Assembly: GCF_003573695.1 (NCBI RefSeq)
Contig: NC_039359.1
Location: 116,319,849 to 116,383,848, forward strand
From: Papaver somniferum
Taxonomy: Eukaryota > Streptophyta > Magnoliopsida > Ranunculales > Papaveraceae
Direction: 5' to 3'
DNA length: 64,000 bases
Part shown: positions 24,663 through 35,966 of the stretch, piece after piece
How positions within the stretch are numbered: position 1 is the first letter of the stretch
Layout of the letters: each line of letters begins with the position of its first letter
Notes under the pieces: model-generated
What the model was told of the DNA's origin: nothing
What the model saw: the letters and a program-made list of their open reading frames with translations, nothing else
Databases searched by the model: none
Position numbers and translations under genes: made by a program

Positions 24663-26976
24663 TATTTATGGGTGAAAACTATTCTTGCCGAATTTGGTAA
24701 TTTGGGGTGTGTGGATGAGGAATGAATCTAAAACCTAAACAAATGCACTGCACGGGAGTGCTTGTGATTCGAGAAATCAATCTGTATAATTCTGGCCTAA
24801 ACCAAGAAATGGTCGTTCCAGACTTGCTTCGGTCACAAAGTGAAGGAGATGGGGTTGATCTTAGGGAGGGAAGCGAAGAATGTGTTGAGATTGTGAAGGT
24901 GTTGGCTATGTATCACTTGTATTAGAAAGCTGATCTGGCTTGCAGAATGTAAGCTATCAGTTCCGGTGTTTGAATACGATTGTATCAACACTTGCATCTG
25001 TTGTCTTGTCTTATCGAAATAAGGAGGAGAACCTATTTATACAAGTCATTGAGCCTTACTCACGTATCTCGTGGGAAGTGGAGAAAGTGGAGTGATGGAG
25101 TAGTGGAGTTGCGGGTGTTAGTGTTACATGATCAGTCTTGCCCACTTCCCCCATCATCACTAACCGTCCATGACTTCCTGACACGTTCTTGTGATGTCGC
25201 ATTGTGCGATGCACACTGTAAACCACCAGACCAATACCCCAGTATGTATCCCCCAGTTTGTGACATGATTGATGTCTCGAGTGTGTGGGTCGTGGGACCC
25301 ACAGAAGGTAGCATGTAATGCTAGGTCAAATGACTAAGTTATTTAGGAAGTCGATACTTGTGAAGTATCGTGTGTATTCTATGCAAGTAATACATCGAAT
25401 ATACTCAGCATGTATGAAGCATCGTTGTTAGAGCGTCTTAAAATAGCTTCATGTCCAGCCTACTTCATGTGATGGTTTGGAGGCTGCGCAAGCAAGTCCT
25501 GACTTGGCCAACCACATGGTGTGGTAGAGTGGCGGATGATAATCACCACGACACCTCATTGAACAGTTAACTCCTGACCAGGGTTGTATAACCAAGCAGG
25601 TGAAGTTGAACGGAAAAGATGATCTTTGAGACACTCATCTGCGACCGTTAGTGGAATTAGGGTTTATGAAGACGTGCGCAAGCATCACTCTTCAGCTTGG
25701 TCGAAACCAAGCTTAGGACGCAGTTTTGGCCGGGCCGATCGTGCATGCGTGTAGACACCATACCGGTGTAGGCGCCCATACCTCATTGTCTCGTGAAAGT
25801 GTGATCCAAGACACTCAATTTGTCCGGCGAAGTTGAGTGGTTGAGATCAATTTGCGACAGAAATACGATGTTGCAAAAGCCGCGCGTCATGCCAACTTCG
25901 GGCGCGCGTTTCGAGACGACCAAGCTTGGTCGGTCTTGACCGATTAGTATGGTATACGGACGGCGGGCTGGTATACACGTCCATATCTTAATACCCCATA
26001 GAAACGTGATCTGAGCCACTCAATTTGTCCGGCAAAGTTGAGTGGTCGAGATTAGTTTGCAATTGGGAGGTGTGACCACGCCTAGTTTGAGCGTGCGAAT
26101 CGAGACGACCATGCATGATATGCCTTGGCCGATAGAGTGCGGATATATGTGGGGCCACAGTGATCGTGTTGATACTCACTGGACCTGTTTAATCGACTCC
26201 TAGACCCTTCGTTCGATCAGGTGAAAATGGACGCTCGTGATCGAAAACCCTAATTAGGGTTTTGCCAGCCGTGAGTCATGCCTTGTTTGGGCGCACGAAT
26301 TGGGAAAGCCATCCATGTATGTAGGCGGGCCCATGGTGTTTGTGTTGACATGCTCTGGGCCCTTTGAATCTACATCTACACCCTCCATCTATGCCTGCGA
26401 AGATGGATGGTTGAGACTGATTTGCGACACATGTAATGTGCTGCAAACCCTAATTTAGGGTTTCTCGTCCACGCTGCTTTGGCTGGACGAATTGGCAAGC
26501 CATGCTACCCTTTTGGGGAGGCCGACCATGAGGGGTCCGCATTGGTCTGGTGTTGAACATTCCAATACCTGCTTGAGGGTTATGGATTCGATCTAAGCCA
26601 TCCAATCATGCTGGTGAAGTTGGATGGTCGTGATTGTTTCTGAGACTGATACGGACAGTCCAGATGCTCGATCGGGCTAGTATAACACTCCGAGAGTTAT
26701 AGCCTGTATGGGTATTTTGTACGTGCCTCCTTATTTAATGCTTGGAGATTCGTGTTGCTCTGCTGAGAGCAACACTCAGTCGTCATGCCGCACTAATAAT
26801 GATAAGAGTGAAGCAGTACAGGAAATACAAGGCTGGTCACGCATTAATTTGTAATGACATAAGTTTATAGTGAAGAAGTATTCTCCACTTTATCAGTGGG
26901 TTTATCCTTTGCATGATGTTAGCGCATAGTTTTGGCTTTTACAATTTTAGCCTTAAATGAAAATCCACCATCAACA
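24663..26976 (-). repeat. E4 3' LTR
   Basis: 2314 bp; it pairs with 33248-35582. On the plus strand it starts tatttatggg (TG changed to TA) and ends ccatcaaca. It contains diverged tandem units of about 200 bases with hairpins (see 25812-26627). ORFs in it are on both strands and short, and are taken as chance. Confidence 0.93.
25812..26627 (-). repeat. E4 LTR: diverged tandem units with co-varying hairpins
   Basis: Four hairpins occur in the 3' LTR: CACTCAA/TTGAGTG at 25812-25839 and again at 26017-26044, TCCATCT/AGATGGA at 26384-26407, and CCATCCAA/TTGGATGG at 26598-26627. Loops are 10-14 bases. Each is followed by a related tail (ggt-ga-att-tttgcga and variants), then a related segment around gacgaatt and gccatgc. 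So these are old tandem units in which the stem sequence changed on both arms together. The same set is present in the 5' LTR (about 34390-35240). Confidence 0.7.
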
Positions 26977-26993
26977 TTAAGTCCCCTGCCTAG
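26977..26993 (-). other. E4 polypurine tract
   Basis: On the minus strand the purine-rich ctaggcaggggacttaa directly precedes the LTR start tgttgatgg. It is the expected plus-strand primer site. Confidence 0.75.
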
Positions 26994-27283
26994 CACATAA
27001 TGGTTACACTATTGTGAGGTAGGCATGAGATGGTGACAAATTTGTATAAGGAAATGACTAAGTTAAAGTAAATACGCATTTACCGCATAGATAGACATCG
27101 CCAGGTGGAGCTGGTCAAATTAGGGTTTGGGAGAAAAGCATGACTCGGTCGGCTTCGAGACCTCCGGATAAACTCTGCTATAGCTGATTTGGTCTTCCTT
27201 TAGGGTTCCTTCAACATGTATCCGGGGTTTAAAAACTGTTATTCATTGATAGGCTTTTCTTGCAGAAACTCTATCTTTTTGAT
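26994..27283 (+). promoter_or_regulatory. upstream region of the E4 antisense ORF
   Basis: Noncoding spacer between the polypurine tract and the antisense ORF. A pyrimidine-rich stretch ending ttttcttgcag at 27254-27264 looks like a 3' splice site, so the antisense transcript may have a spliced leader that starts in the LTR or here. No clear TATA box was identified. Confidence 0.4.
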
Positions 27284-28093
27284 ATGTCGAACAGCAACAG
27301 ACCATCTTCTTCATGTCACCTAGGATCTTCTGTTAAACGCGTACGCCCATCTGAGGTTCAGGATGAACAGCTTTGCGATGACTTTCCTGTTCGTGTTCGC
27401 CGGAAGACCGTCCCAGTTCGCTCCTCCTCTTTTTTGCAGAGACGCCCATGTGTAACAGTGGTCGATGATGATGATTTGACCAGTCCCCTTCCTTCAAATT
27501 CGAATACGCCCACTCCTGCGGATCTCGACGATGCCGATCTAGGTATCTCGTCTTACAAATACCCCAACGCAGGTCTTCCATTCGATATTCACATGAAATG
27601 TCTGTCTTCTAGCTATCGAACTATCGGCGGATTCTTGGTGCGGAAGGAGTTCGTACCCTTATACACAAAAGTATGGAAGAGGTATGGCCATATTGCAACC
27701 AGGAATGTAGTTCAACACTGTGCATCTGCTTTGGTTACCACGGTAAACTGCCTTCTTCTCATGATTGCTGAGATGGAGGGTATCTCCATCTGTAACGTTG
27801 CCGAATCAAAATCTGAATAGTGGGAGAACATGGTGTCTACCTGTGAATCGATGGAATTCAATGTGGGTTGGCTGCGCCAGCGTCTTGACATCATCAAGGT
27901 TGATCGAGCCGGCATCCTTGCGAACGTAGTTCCTGCTGCGAAGGCTATCTTGGAAGAAGAAAAGGCTCTGGCTGCTGAATCGGAGAAGGTGGAGCAAACA
28001 ATACAGAACTTGAAGAACAGGACAAAGAGATATCAAGCTAGACTGAAGATGATGCTTTCAAGGAATTATAATATGTTAGATGGCCTCTTATAA
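27284..28093 (+). pseudogene. E4 antisense ORF, PMD-gene C-terminal-like protein
   Basis: An ORF on the strand opposite to E4 pol, from ATG 27284 to TAA 28091, about 269 codons with one in-frame TAG at 27818. The N-terminal third is Ser/Pro/Asp-rich with a basic nuclear-signal-like patch (SSVKRVRPSE). The middle has GHIATRNVV and NCLLLMIAEM. After the stop comes WENMVSTCESMEFNVGWL, then a Lys/Glu-rich coiled coil (about codons 210-255). The same motifs in the same order and spacing occur in exon 4 of the E1 antisense gene. Extra antisense ORFs between pol and the 3' LTR are known in Tat elements. The molecular function is unknown; a nuclear role is inference. Confidence 0.7.
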
Positions 28094-28233
28094 GCCGCAT
28101 TCAGCTGTATTTTCTCATTGTTAATGACATTCATGTTAAAAGGTTCTGAACATCTTTGCGGAATAAATTGTACTGGTTTTTTGATCGATGAAACAGGTTT
28201 TTTCATTAAAGCATCTTTGAATAAATTGATAAT
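28094..28233. other. spacer between E4 integrase end and antisense ORF
   Basis: Noncoding AT-rich 140 bases, where the two convergent reading directions of E4 meet. No clear signal was identified. Confidence 0.5.
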
Positions 28234-29628
28234 TCAAACATGTAATGAAAATAAATGCCTGTGTTGTTGTGTCATGAGACAGAGCAGACAATGATCAAGC
28301 ATGATATTCCTTGAGCCATTTCCGTTGATGACTGTCTCTAGCTTGCCTCCGTCCACTTTAATGATTTTGTAGTAGCCGGTACTGTAAGCCTTGGTTATCG
28401 TATAAGGACCTTCCCATTTCGGTGATAATTTCGGCGCGGACATGTCTTGCTGGATGTGTTTGGCCGTTTTCAAGACCAAATCCCCCACTTTGAAAACACG
28501 TGGTTTCACAGTTTTGTTGTATGCCCTGGAAATTCTATTCATGTGCACGTGAGTGTGTTCTTCTGCTTTGCTTCTTCTGAAATCCAGAGTGTCTAACTCC
28601 GCTACTCTAGAGTTGGATGCTTCATCCTCATCCCAGTGGACCCCGGTTGCTGGTGCAATCCTGGCTGATGGGATTTTGATCTCTGCTGGGAGAATTGCGT
28701 CTGCACCGTAAACAAGTGAGTATGGAGAAACTCCAATGGAGCTTTTGGGTGACGTTCGATATGCCCATAACGCCATTGGTAACTGGTCATGTCATGCTCT
28801 AGGATTGTCATGTATTGTTCGACTGATGATCCGGATCAGTGTCTTGTTGGTACTCTCAACTTGTCCATTTCTTTGAGGATAGTAGATAATGGAGAAGACC
28901 TGTTTAATTCCATACTCTTCAAGTAACTCTCGTACCTGTTTGTTGGTGAAGGGAGTGCCGTTATCAGTGATGATATGCTTTGGCACACCGAAGCGGCAAA
29001 TGATATGTTCTTTAATGAAAGCCGCAATCATTTCTCCTGTAATCCCTCGTAGAGGAATGGCTTCTACCCATTTAGTGAAGTATTCTGTCGCGGTTATGAT
29101 GTACTCCTGCTGATTTGATGACGGCGGATTGATTTTCCCGATAATGTCCAGTCCCCAGCTGTAAAATGGCCATGGACTGCTTATCGAGTGTAAAACGGTG
29201 GAAGGAGCGTGAACAAGGTTCCCATGAATTTGACATTTGTGGCAGTTTTGAACGAAAGTGGTTGTGTCATCCTCCATGGTCGGCCAATAGTATTTCTCGT
29301 GTATCTGGAGAAATAGTTTCCTCTTCCCTTGATGTTCCCCTTCATGAGTTTCCTTCAGCATGATTGGGATTTCTACCCCAGCCAGGCATCGCAATAGATC
29401 ACCTCTGAAGCTCTTGCGATACAGAATCCCTTCGTGAAATACGAACCGCTTGGCTTTTTGCTTTATCTTGACAGCATCCTTTTGAATAGTGGGAGTTGCC
29501 CCGTCGCGTAGATAGCTAATGTACGGCTCTCTCCAGTCCCCAGTGTGGTTCACACTAAAAACCTCCAATTGGTGTGGCGGCGCTTGATTTGAGCAGGACT
29601 TCAGAAGTAGTCTGGATTGAGTCTCCAT
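28234..29628 (-). pseudogene. E4 integrase
   Basis: Integrates the element cDNA. A minus-strand frame from 29628 contains the HHCC zinc domain (HEGEHQGKRKLFLQIHEKYY ... CHKCQ). The rve catalytic core follows with all three acidic residues: WGLDIIG, ITDNGTPF and NGQVESTNK. A frameshift near 28790 moves the C-terminal part to another frame, ending at 28234. That part has ALWAYRTSPKSSIGVSPYSL and VYGADAILPAE, typical of Gypsy integrases. No chromodomain is visible, as usual for the Tat lineage. Confidence 0.9.
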
Positions 29629-29637
29629 CTCTGTCCA

Positions 29638-30659
29638 TTAATATCCCAGACGTTGAAGTCGTCGGTAAAGCATTACCACCAGTGATTTTCTGCAAATTTC
29701 ATTGTGAACACGGTAAAGATGTTGTTGTGCCTCATCATCTCCAAGACATCTTGATAGAAAACCATTCTGGTTTCTATGATATAGCATACCATGAAGCATG
29801 AAGAAGTTATGCAAGGTTTTGAGACTGACCTTTCCTTGGGAGAGTGAGTTGTTGAGCTCCTGAATGATCGGTGTTCGCCAATCGTGAGCCTCGGTGTCTT
29901 TGTATTTTGACAACCATGTTGATTCTATGGTTCTCCTCTTTACTGTCAGGGTTTCTTCAAAACCTTCGAACTTCAATTTGGAAGCCAGCGCTGCTAGGAA
30001 ATCGGCGTGTTTGTTGTTGCTGCGACCAATATGGGTTATGGTTGCATCGACAAAGTAGTTTAGTAACCTTTGTGCTTCTGATTGGTATGGAGCTAACGTT
30101 ACTTCCTTCAATGCGTATACTCCATTCATCTGATTCACAAGTATTTTGGAGTCACCTCTTATCTCCAGACGTGTGACTCCTGCTTGTTTGGCTATTGACA
30201 ACCCTATGAGGAAGGCTTCATACTCTGCTGAGTTTTTGGTGCATTGGAAGTCAGCTTGAAGGAGTGTGAGAACACTTCCCCAGTCGGGGATACTAAGACC
30301 ACGCCTGCTCCTCCGGTGTTACTGCTAGGGGTAGCGGAGCCGTCAAAATACAAGATCCATGCTTCTTCCTCGACAACAGAGATGTCTGGAAATTCTCCAG
30401 GAAGATCTTCGTGTAGCCCCGTAGTGCCTTCTCCAGGGAATGCTGCTAATAAGTCTGCGACTGCTTGCCCCTTGATAGCTCTAGGCGACGTATGTGTTAT
30501 GTCCAACTCCGACATTTGGAGAAGCCACTTGGCCGTCCTTCCCATCAGGACCGGTTTTGAAAGCAAAAACTTCGCAGGATCAGATTTAGATATGAGTACC
30601 ACCTTGTTGGACATAGGTAATGTCTGAACTTCTGAATGGAATGGATTAGAGCTAAACAT
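29638..30659 (-). pseudogene. E4 second (archaeal-type) RNase H
   Basis: A second RNase H domain placed after the normal RT-RNase H and before integrase; this duplication defines the Tat lineage. The first half (30659-30204) has AWILYFDGSA ... GGAGVVLVSPTG with the first catalytic Asp. After a frameshift near 30200 the second half has LEIRGDSKILVNQM and THIGRSNNKHADFLAALAS, carrying the later acidic/His positions. The linker to integrase runs to 29638. Confidence 0.88.
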
Positions 30660-30916
30660 GCCTTCTCCGCCTTGGGATACCTGAGCTCAGCATCTCTTAA
30701 TATTCGACTGAAGTAATATATGGGGCGTTCGATTCCCTCATCGTCTTCCTGGGCGAGTAAAGCCCCTACAGCGGTATCGCTGAAGGCGGTGTAGAGACAT
30801 AGCGGCTTCCCTTGGACGGGAGACCTCATGATGGCTGAGGATAATATTCGTTGAATCTTTTGAAACGCTTCCTGTTGAGTTGCGGTCCAAATAAAATTTG
30901 CTCCCTTCTTCAGCAA
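30545..30916 (-). pseudogene. E4 RT-linked RNase H
   Basis: Minus-strand fragment in another frame from its neighbours. It carries FIWTATQQEAFQKIQ (connection) and the Gypsy RNase H pattern LCLYTAFSDTAVGALLAQ ... PIYYFSRILRDAELRYPKAE. In the usual motif the first acidic residue lies in LYLAVSD-like sequence; here it reads FSD. Degrades the RNA strand during cDNA synthesis in active relatives. Confidence 0.85.
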
Positions 30917-31932
30917 GGGGGTGAATGCAGCGACAAGCTGGGGCCAGGTATAAAACGACGAATGTAGTTCACCTTGCCCATGAAGCTCTGAAGTTCCTTC
31001 ACAGTTTTGGTGGCGGCATCGTGAGGATGGCTTGAGTCTTGGACGGGTCTACTTTGATCCCTTCAGCAGTCACTTGGAATCCCAGAAATTTCCTGAAGAG
31101 ACACCGAAGGCGCATTTCAAAGGATTCATCTTCAATTTGTATTCACGGACACCTTTCGAACACTTGTCGTAAGACTCCTGTGTGATCCCCGAGCTCTTGA
31201 CTTGACCACAATATCATCCACGTAGTCTTCTACTTGCTTATGCATCATGTCATGGAAGATTGCCGTCATAGCGCGTTGATACGTTGCACCGGCATTCTTT
31301 AAACCGAAGGGCATAACAATATAGTAAAAATTGCCAAGAGGGGTTCTAAAGGTTGTCTTACATGCATCGTGTTCATACATCCTTATCTGATTGTAGCCGC
31401 TGTAAATTTCCATGAAGGAGAACATGCCGTGTCCGCTGGTAGCATCTACTAACATGTCGATGTTAGGCAAAGGAAAATCGTCCTTGGGGCAGCACTTGTT
31501 CAGGTCTCTGAAGTCCACGCAGCATCGTATCTGTCCGTTTTTCTTCTTTACTGGAACCACATTAGATAACCAGTTCGGATGGTGAATAGGTTTGATGAAG
31601 CCATCATCTAGCAACTTCTGAATTTCAGTTTTGATTTTCTCTTCCACTTCGTGTTTGAATTGCCTCGGAGACTGTTTGATCGTCTTGGATCCAGGTATGA
31701 TATGTTGATGGTGAGTGACCAATTTTTCATCCATACCAGGCATTTCCTCATACGTCCAGGCAAATACGTCTTGATACTCCTTGAGAAGCTGGACAAGACT
31801 CGCGCGTTTGTCTGTGGACAAAATCGAACTGATAAAGACAGTCCTGGGAGATTCTTCATTCCCGAGGTTAACAGTTTCGAGCTCGTCAGTTGTGGAGCTG
31901 GTGCCATCTTGTAACTTTCGCGGAGCGTCCAA
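30917..31932 (-). pseudogene. E4 reverse transcriptase
   Basis: RT of a Tat-like element. The frame from 31932 shows WLSNVVPVKKKNGQIRCCVD, FRDLNKCCPKDDFPLP, motif A as FSFMEIYSGYNQI, MPFGLKNAGATYQRAM, and the active-site YVDD (VEDYVDDIVVKS). In motif A the catalytic Asp of the usual MDGYSGY is replaced by Glu-Ile, which should disable the enzyme. The frame shifts near 31130; thumb sequence continues in other frames to about 30917. A gene for a full polyprotein therefore no longer exists. Confidence 0.9.
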
Positions 31933-32010
31933 TACTTCTTCTTGCTGCCCATCGTTCTTGAAGCACTCATCTGGGCGGAGAGACTGGGTGCCAGTCTCTC
32001 TTGCTAATTG

Positions 32011-32700
32011 CTAACAGCAGTGTCGGTATATTGTTTTCCCCTTCTGATCACAGCTTGCCTCGAAAGTTCGTTCCCTCTTGGTGTGAACGTGGGTTGAAGC
32101 TTCACCGGATAAAGAAGGACGCCTCATCAGCAAAGGTGCGTCGTGGTGCTTATCCCTTAGTGATGCAAGTCGTTCTTCTTCCTGAATTGAAGCCCACGTG
32201 GGTAGTGGGGTGCACAGGACTTTGTCTGATCTTCCCTGCGGAGTTTCCTTTGGCTCGAAAAGTTCCACTCCGCATATTGGTGCGTACGAAGACAATGATG
32301 CAGGAATACGGATGACTTCCTCATTTAGCATGGTCTTTAGGAACTGGTGATACGTTGAAGGGATGACCTTATTGTCATGAAGCCACAGTCTCCCTAGTAT
32401 CATATGATAGTCCGGATCCTTCTCTATGACTTCAAATTTCACTTTTGATTGAACAGGCCCTACTGATAAATTCAAATTGACATACCCTTACGTGTTGGTC
32501 TGGTTTTCTTCGAAGTCTGTCATTGTGGTGGTTGTCGTACGATCTTGCATGGGTGAACCTTGGCTGTCCTAAGAGTCTTGAGAGTAATCACATTCGAAGA
32601 TTCTCCTGTGTCGATGAGGGCCCTTCTGAACTCTGAACCCTTGATGTATGCGGTAACATGCAGGGCTCGGTTGTGACCTTCTTCTGCCATCATATCTTCT
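32011..32700 (-). pseudogene. E4 protease
   Basis: Retropepsin region. The active-site word reads DTGESS on the minus strand at about 32612-32595, in place of the more usual DTG/DGG-S-A. After a frameshift the C-terminal half (32475-32011) has FEVIEKDPDYHMILGRLWLH and IPSTYHQFLK, the conserved Tat protease end. The linker towards RT is not conserved. Confidence 0.8.
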
Positions 32701-32786
32701 TCTGTAAATGTAACATTATTTACAGATGTTTCCGATGCACTTAGGACCTCTGGACGTGAAGGAGCCAGGTGTACGTCCAGGGCTAT

Positions 32787-33173
32787 CTAGTTAATTGCAG
32801 CAAACATCTCCGCCCGCTGATTCTTCGAGAGGTGTAAAAGTTCACACAAGCTTTCCACTAGAGATGTCGCTTCCTGATCCACTGGTCTCTGGTTCGTAGT
32901 AAATCTGTTGATTTGAGAGGGACTAGTCTCCGGTGTGGAGGCCTCTGGAACGCTCATCTCTGATGTGATCTTGACGAGTAGGTCAAGTATGCCATTTATC
33001 GCTTCCTTGATCATCTCCATGTTCTTCATGTGAATCTCATGTACCCGCGCTAGTTCACTCAACGTTGGAAGTCTCCTGATTATACTGTCAGGTACGCCGT
33101 TGGGAGGAGGGATATCTCTGTTGGAGGAGTCACCAGGATTTGAGGCCGTTGAGGCGGTCCTAAGACCAACCAT
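32787..33173 (-). pseudogene. gag: E4 gag N-terminal remnant
   Basis: A minus-strand frame of 128 codons just after the primer-binding site. It begins MVGLRTAS, includes a helical segment (LSELARVHEIHMKNMEMI) and ends at a stop at 32787. The capsid core and zinc knuckle expected next are missing; protease starts less than 200 bases later. So most of gag has been deleted and E4 cannot supply a capsid. Confidence 0.65.
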
Positions 33174-33230
33174 TTGAAACTGATCGAATAGTATTGAAGA
33201 AATTGACTTTACAACCGAGAGATTAACCTC

Positions 33231-33247
33231 CCACTGTGGTCGCCAAT
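33231..33247 (-). other. E4 primer-binding site
   Basis: On the minus strand attggcgaccacagtgg abuts the LTR end. It is a Gypsy-type primer-binding site close to that of E1. Confidence 0.85.
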
Positions 33248-35582
33248 TGTTTATGGGTGAAAACTATTCCTGCCGAATTTGGTAATTTGGGGTGTGTGGA
33301 TGAGGAATGAATCTAAACCCTAAACAAATGCATTGCACGAGAGTGCTTGTGATTCGAGAAATCAATTTGTACAATTCTGTCCTAAACCAAGAAATGACCG
33401 TTCCAGACTTGCTTCGATCACAAAGTGAAGGAGATGGGGTTGATCTTAGGGAGGGAAGCGAAGAATGTGTTGAGATTTTGAATGTGTTGGCTATGTATGA
33501 CTTGTATCAGAAAGCTGAACTGGCTTGCAGAATGTATACTATCAGTTCCGTTGTTTGAATATGGTTGTATCAACACTTGCTTCTGTTGTCTTGTCTTGTC
33601 GAAATAGGGAGGAGAACCAATTTATACAAGTCATTGAGCCTTACTCACGTATCTCGAGGGAAGTGGAGAATGTGGAGTGATGGAGTGGTGGAGTTGCGGG
33701 GTGTTAGTGTTACACGATTAGTCTTGCCCACTTCTCCCATCATCACTAACCGTCCATGACTTCCTGACACGTTCTTGTGATGGCGTGTTGTGCGCTGCAT
33801 GCTGTAAACCACCAGACCAATACCCCAGTATGTATCCTCCAGTTTGTGACATGATTGATGTCTCGAGTGTGTGGATCGTGAGACCCACAGAAGGTAGCAT
33901 GTAATGCTAGGTTAAATCACTAAGTTATTTAGGAAGTCGATACTTGTGAAGTATCGTGTGTATTCTATGCAAGTAATGCATCGAATATACTCAGCATGTA
34001 TCAAGCATCGCTGTTTGAGCGTATTAAAATAGCTTCATGTACAGCCTACTTCATGTGATGGTTTGGAGGTTGCGCAAGCAAGTCCTGACTTGGCCGACCA
34101 CATGGTGTGGTAGAGTGGCGGATGATAATCACCACGACACCTCATTGACCAGTTAACTCTTGACCAGGGTTGTGTAACCAAGCAGGTGAAGTTGAACGGA
34201 CAAGATGATTTTTGAGACACTCATCTGCGACCGTTAGTGGAATTTGGGTTTATGAAGAGGTGCGCAAGCATCACTCTTCAGCTTGGTCGAAACCAAGTTT
34301 AGGACGCAATTTTGGTCGGGCCGATCGTGCATGCGTGTAGCATGCCGGTGTAGGCGCCCACACCTCATTGTCTCGTGAAAGTGTGATTTAAGCCACTCAA
34401 TTTTTCCGGCGAAGTTGAGTGGTTGAGATCAATTTGCGACATAAATCCGATGTCGCAAAAGCCGCGCGTCATGCCAACTTCGGGCGCGCGTTTCGGGATG
34501 ACCAATCTTGGTCGGTCTTGGCCGATTAGTCTGGTATACAGTCGGCGGGCTGGTGTACACGTACATACCTTAATACCCCATAGAAACGTGATCCGAGCCA
34601 CTCAATTTGTCCGACAAATTTGAGTGGTCGAGATTAGTTTGCAATTGGGAGGTGTGACCACTCCTAGTTTGAGCGTGTGAATCGAGACGACCAGGCATGA
34701 TATGCCTTGGCCGATCGGGTGTGGAGATATGTGGGCCCACATTGATCGTGTTGATACTCACTGGACCTGCTTAATCGACTCCTAGACCCTTCGTTCGATC
34801 AGGTGAAAATGGACGCTCGTGATCGAAAACCCTAACTAGGGTTTTGCAAGCCGTGCGTCATGCCTTGTTTGGGCGCACGAATTGGGACAACCATCCATGT
34901 TTGGTACTGACCGATCGGTCATGTATGTAGGCGGTCCCACGGTGTTTGTGTTGACATGCTCTGGGCCCTTTGAATCTACATCTACACCCTCCATCTATGC
35001 CTGCGAAGATGGATGGTTGAGACTGATTTGCGACAAATGTAATGTGCTGCAAACCCTAATTTAGGGTTTCTCGTCCACGCTGCTTTGGCTGGACGAATTG
35101 GCAAGCCATGCTACCCTTTTGGGGAGGCCGACCATGTGGGGTCTGCATTGGTCCGGTGTTGAACATTCCAATACCTGCTTGAGGGTTATGGATTCGATCT
35201 AAGCCATCCAATCATGCTGGTGAAGTTGGATGGTCGTGATTGTTTCTGAGACTGATACGGACAATCCAGATGCTCGATCGGGATAGTATAACACTCCGAG
35301 AGTTATAGCCTGTACGAGTATTTCGTACGTGCCTCCTTATTTAATGCTTGGAGATTCGTGTTGCTCTGCTGAGAGCAACACTCAGTCGTCATGCCACACC
35401 AATAATGATAAGAGTGAAGCAGTACAGGAAATACAAGGATGGTCACGCATTAATTGGTAATGCCATAAGTTTATAGTGAAGAAGTATTCTCCACTTTATC
35501 AGTGGCTTTATCCTTTGCAGGATGTTAGCGCATAGTTTTGGCTTTTACAATTTTATCCTTAAATGAAAATCCACCATCAACA
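33248..35582 (-). repeat. E4 5' LTR
   Basis: 2335 bp, ends tgtttatggg and ccatcaaca on the plus strand, followed by the cccac duplication. It aligns throughout with 24663-26976 at high identity, with a few small indels. It carries the same hairpin units. Confidence 0.93.
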
Positions 35583-35587
35583 CCCAC

Positions 35588-35766
35588 CACCGCCTCTACC
35601 CTGCAGCAGGGAACGCGCAATCGAACTACTGAACCAGTGGGTTATGGAAAAGGAAATCCAGCTGCCCCCGACAGTGATAGACGTCAACAAAATGGACAAA
35701 AACGCGACCAAATACTGTCACTATCATCGGAGGTTGGGACATCCAACTGAAGAATGTTTCGCCTAA
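35588..35766 (+). pseudogene. gag: E1 gag, C-terminal part with zinc knuckle
   Basis: Continues the frame cut at 24662 by E4, ending at TAA 35764-35766. It holds a Gypsy nucleocapsid motif, KYCHYHRRLGHPTEECF (CX2-3...H...C type), as found in Tat gag proteins. The stop follows the knuckle immediately. After it (35767-35966) I find no protease or RT, only a short spacer. So pol has been lost and E1 encodes gag alone on its sense strand. Confidence 0.8.
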
Positions 35767-35966
35767 GGAGCATATTCAAACGAAAGCGCGCCTCTGGAGA
35801 GCTCTAGGCATCTAGGCAAGCGATTGAGCGTGACCCCTTTCCTCGTCACTAAAGCAAAGGAGGAAGAGTGGAGAGTATGAAAGATAAACTATAAATTGAA
35901 AACAATCTTCCCCTTTTTACAATAAGAATAAATTCTCTTTTTGGAATTCGTATTCAATGTGATAAA

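Larger units (their letters stand above)
24663..35582 (-). mobile_element. E4: Tat-lineage Ty3/Gypsy element with antisense ORF
   Basis: A complete 10.9 kb minus-strand element with perfect cccac duplications (24658-24662, 35583-35587). LTRs are 33248-35582 (5') and 24663-26976 (3'). Interior in order on the minus strand: primer-binding site, gag remnant, protease, RT, RNase H, a second RNase H (the hallmark of the Tat lineage), integrase. Between integrase and the 3' LTR lies an ORF on the opposite strand (27284-28093). Several frameshifts make the present pol inactive. It is inserted in E1 gag. Confidence 0.93.

Noticed and set aside
24980..25318. 112-codon frame with Pro-rich end
   Set aside because: Inside the E4 3' LTR; the partner LTR has it disrupted.
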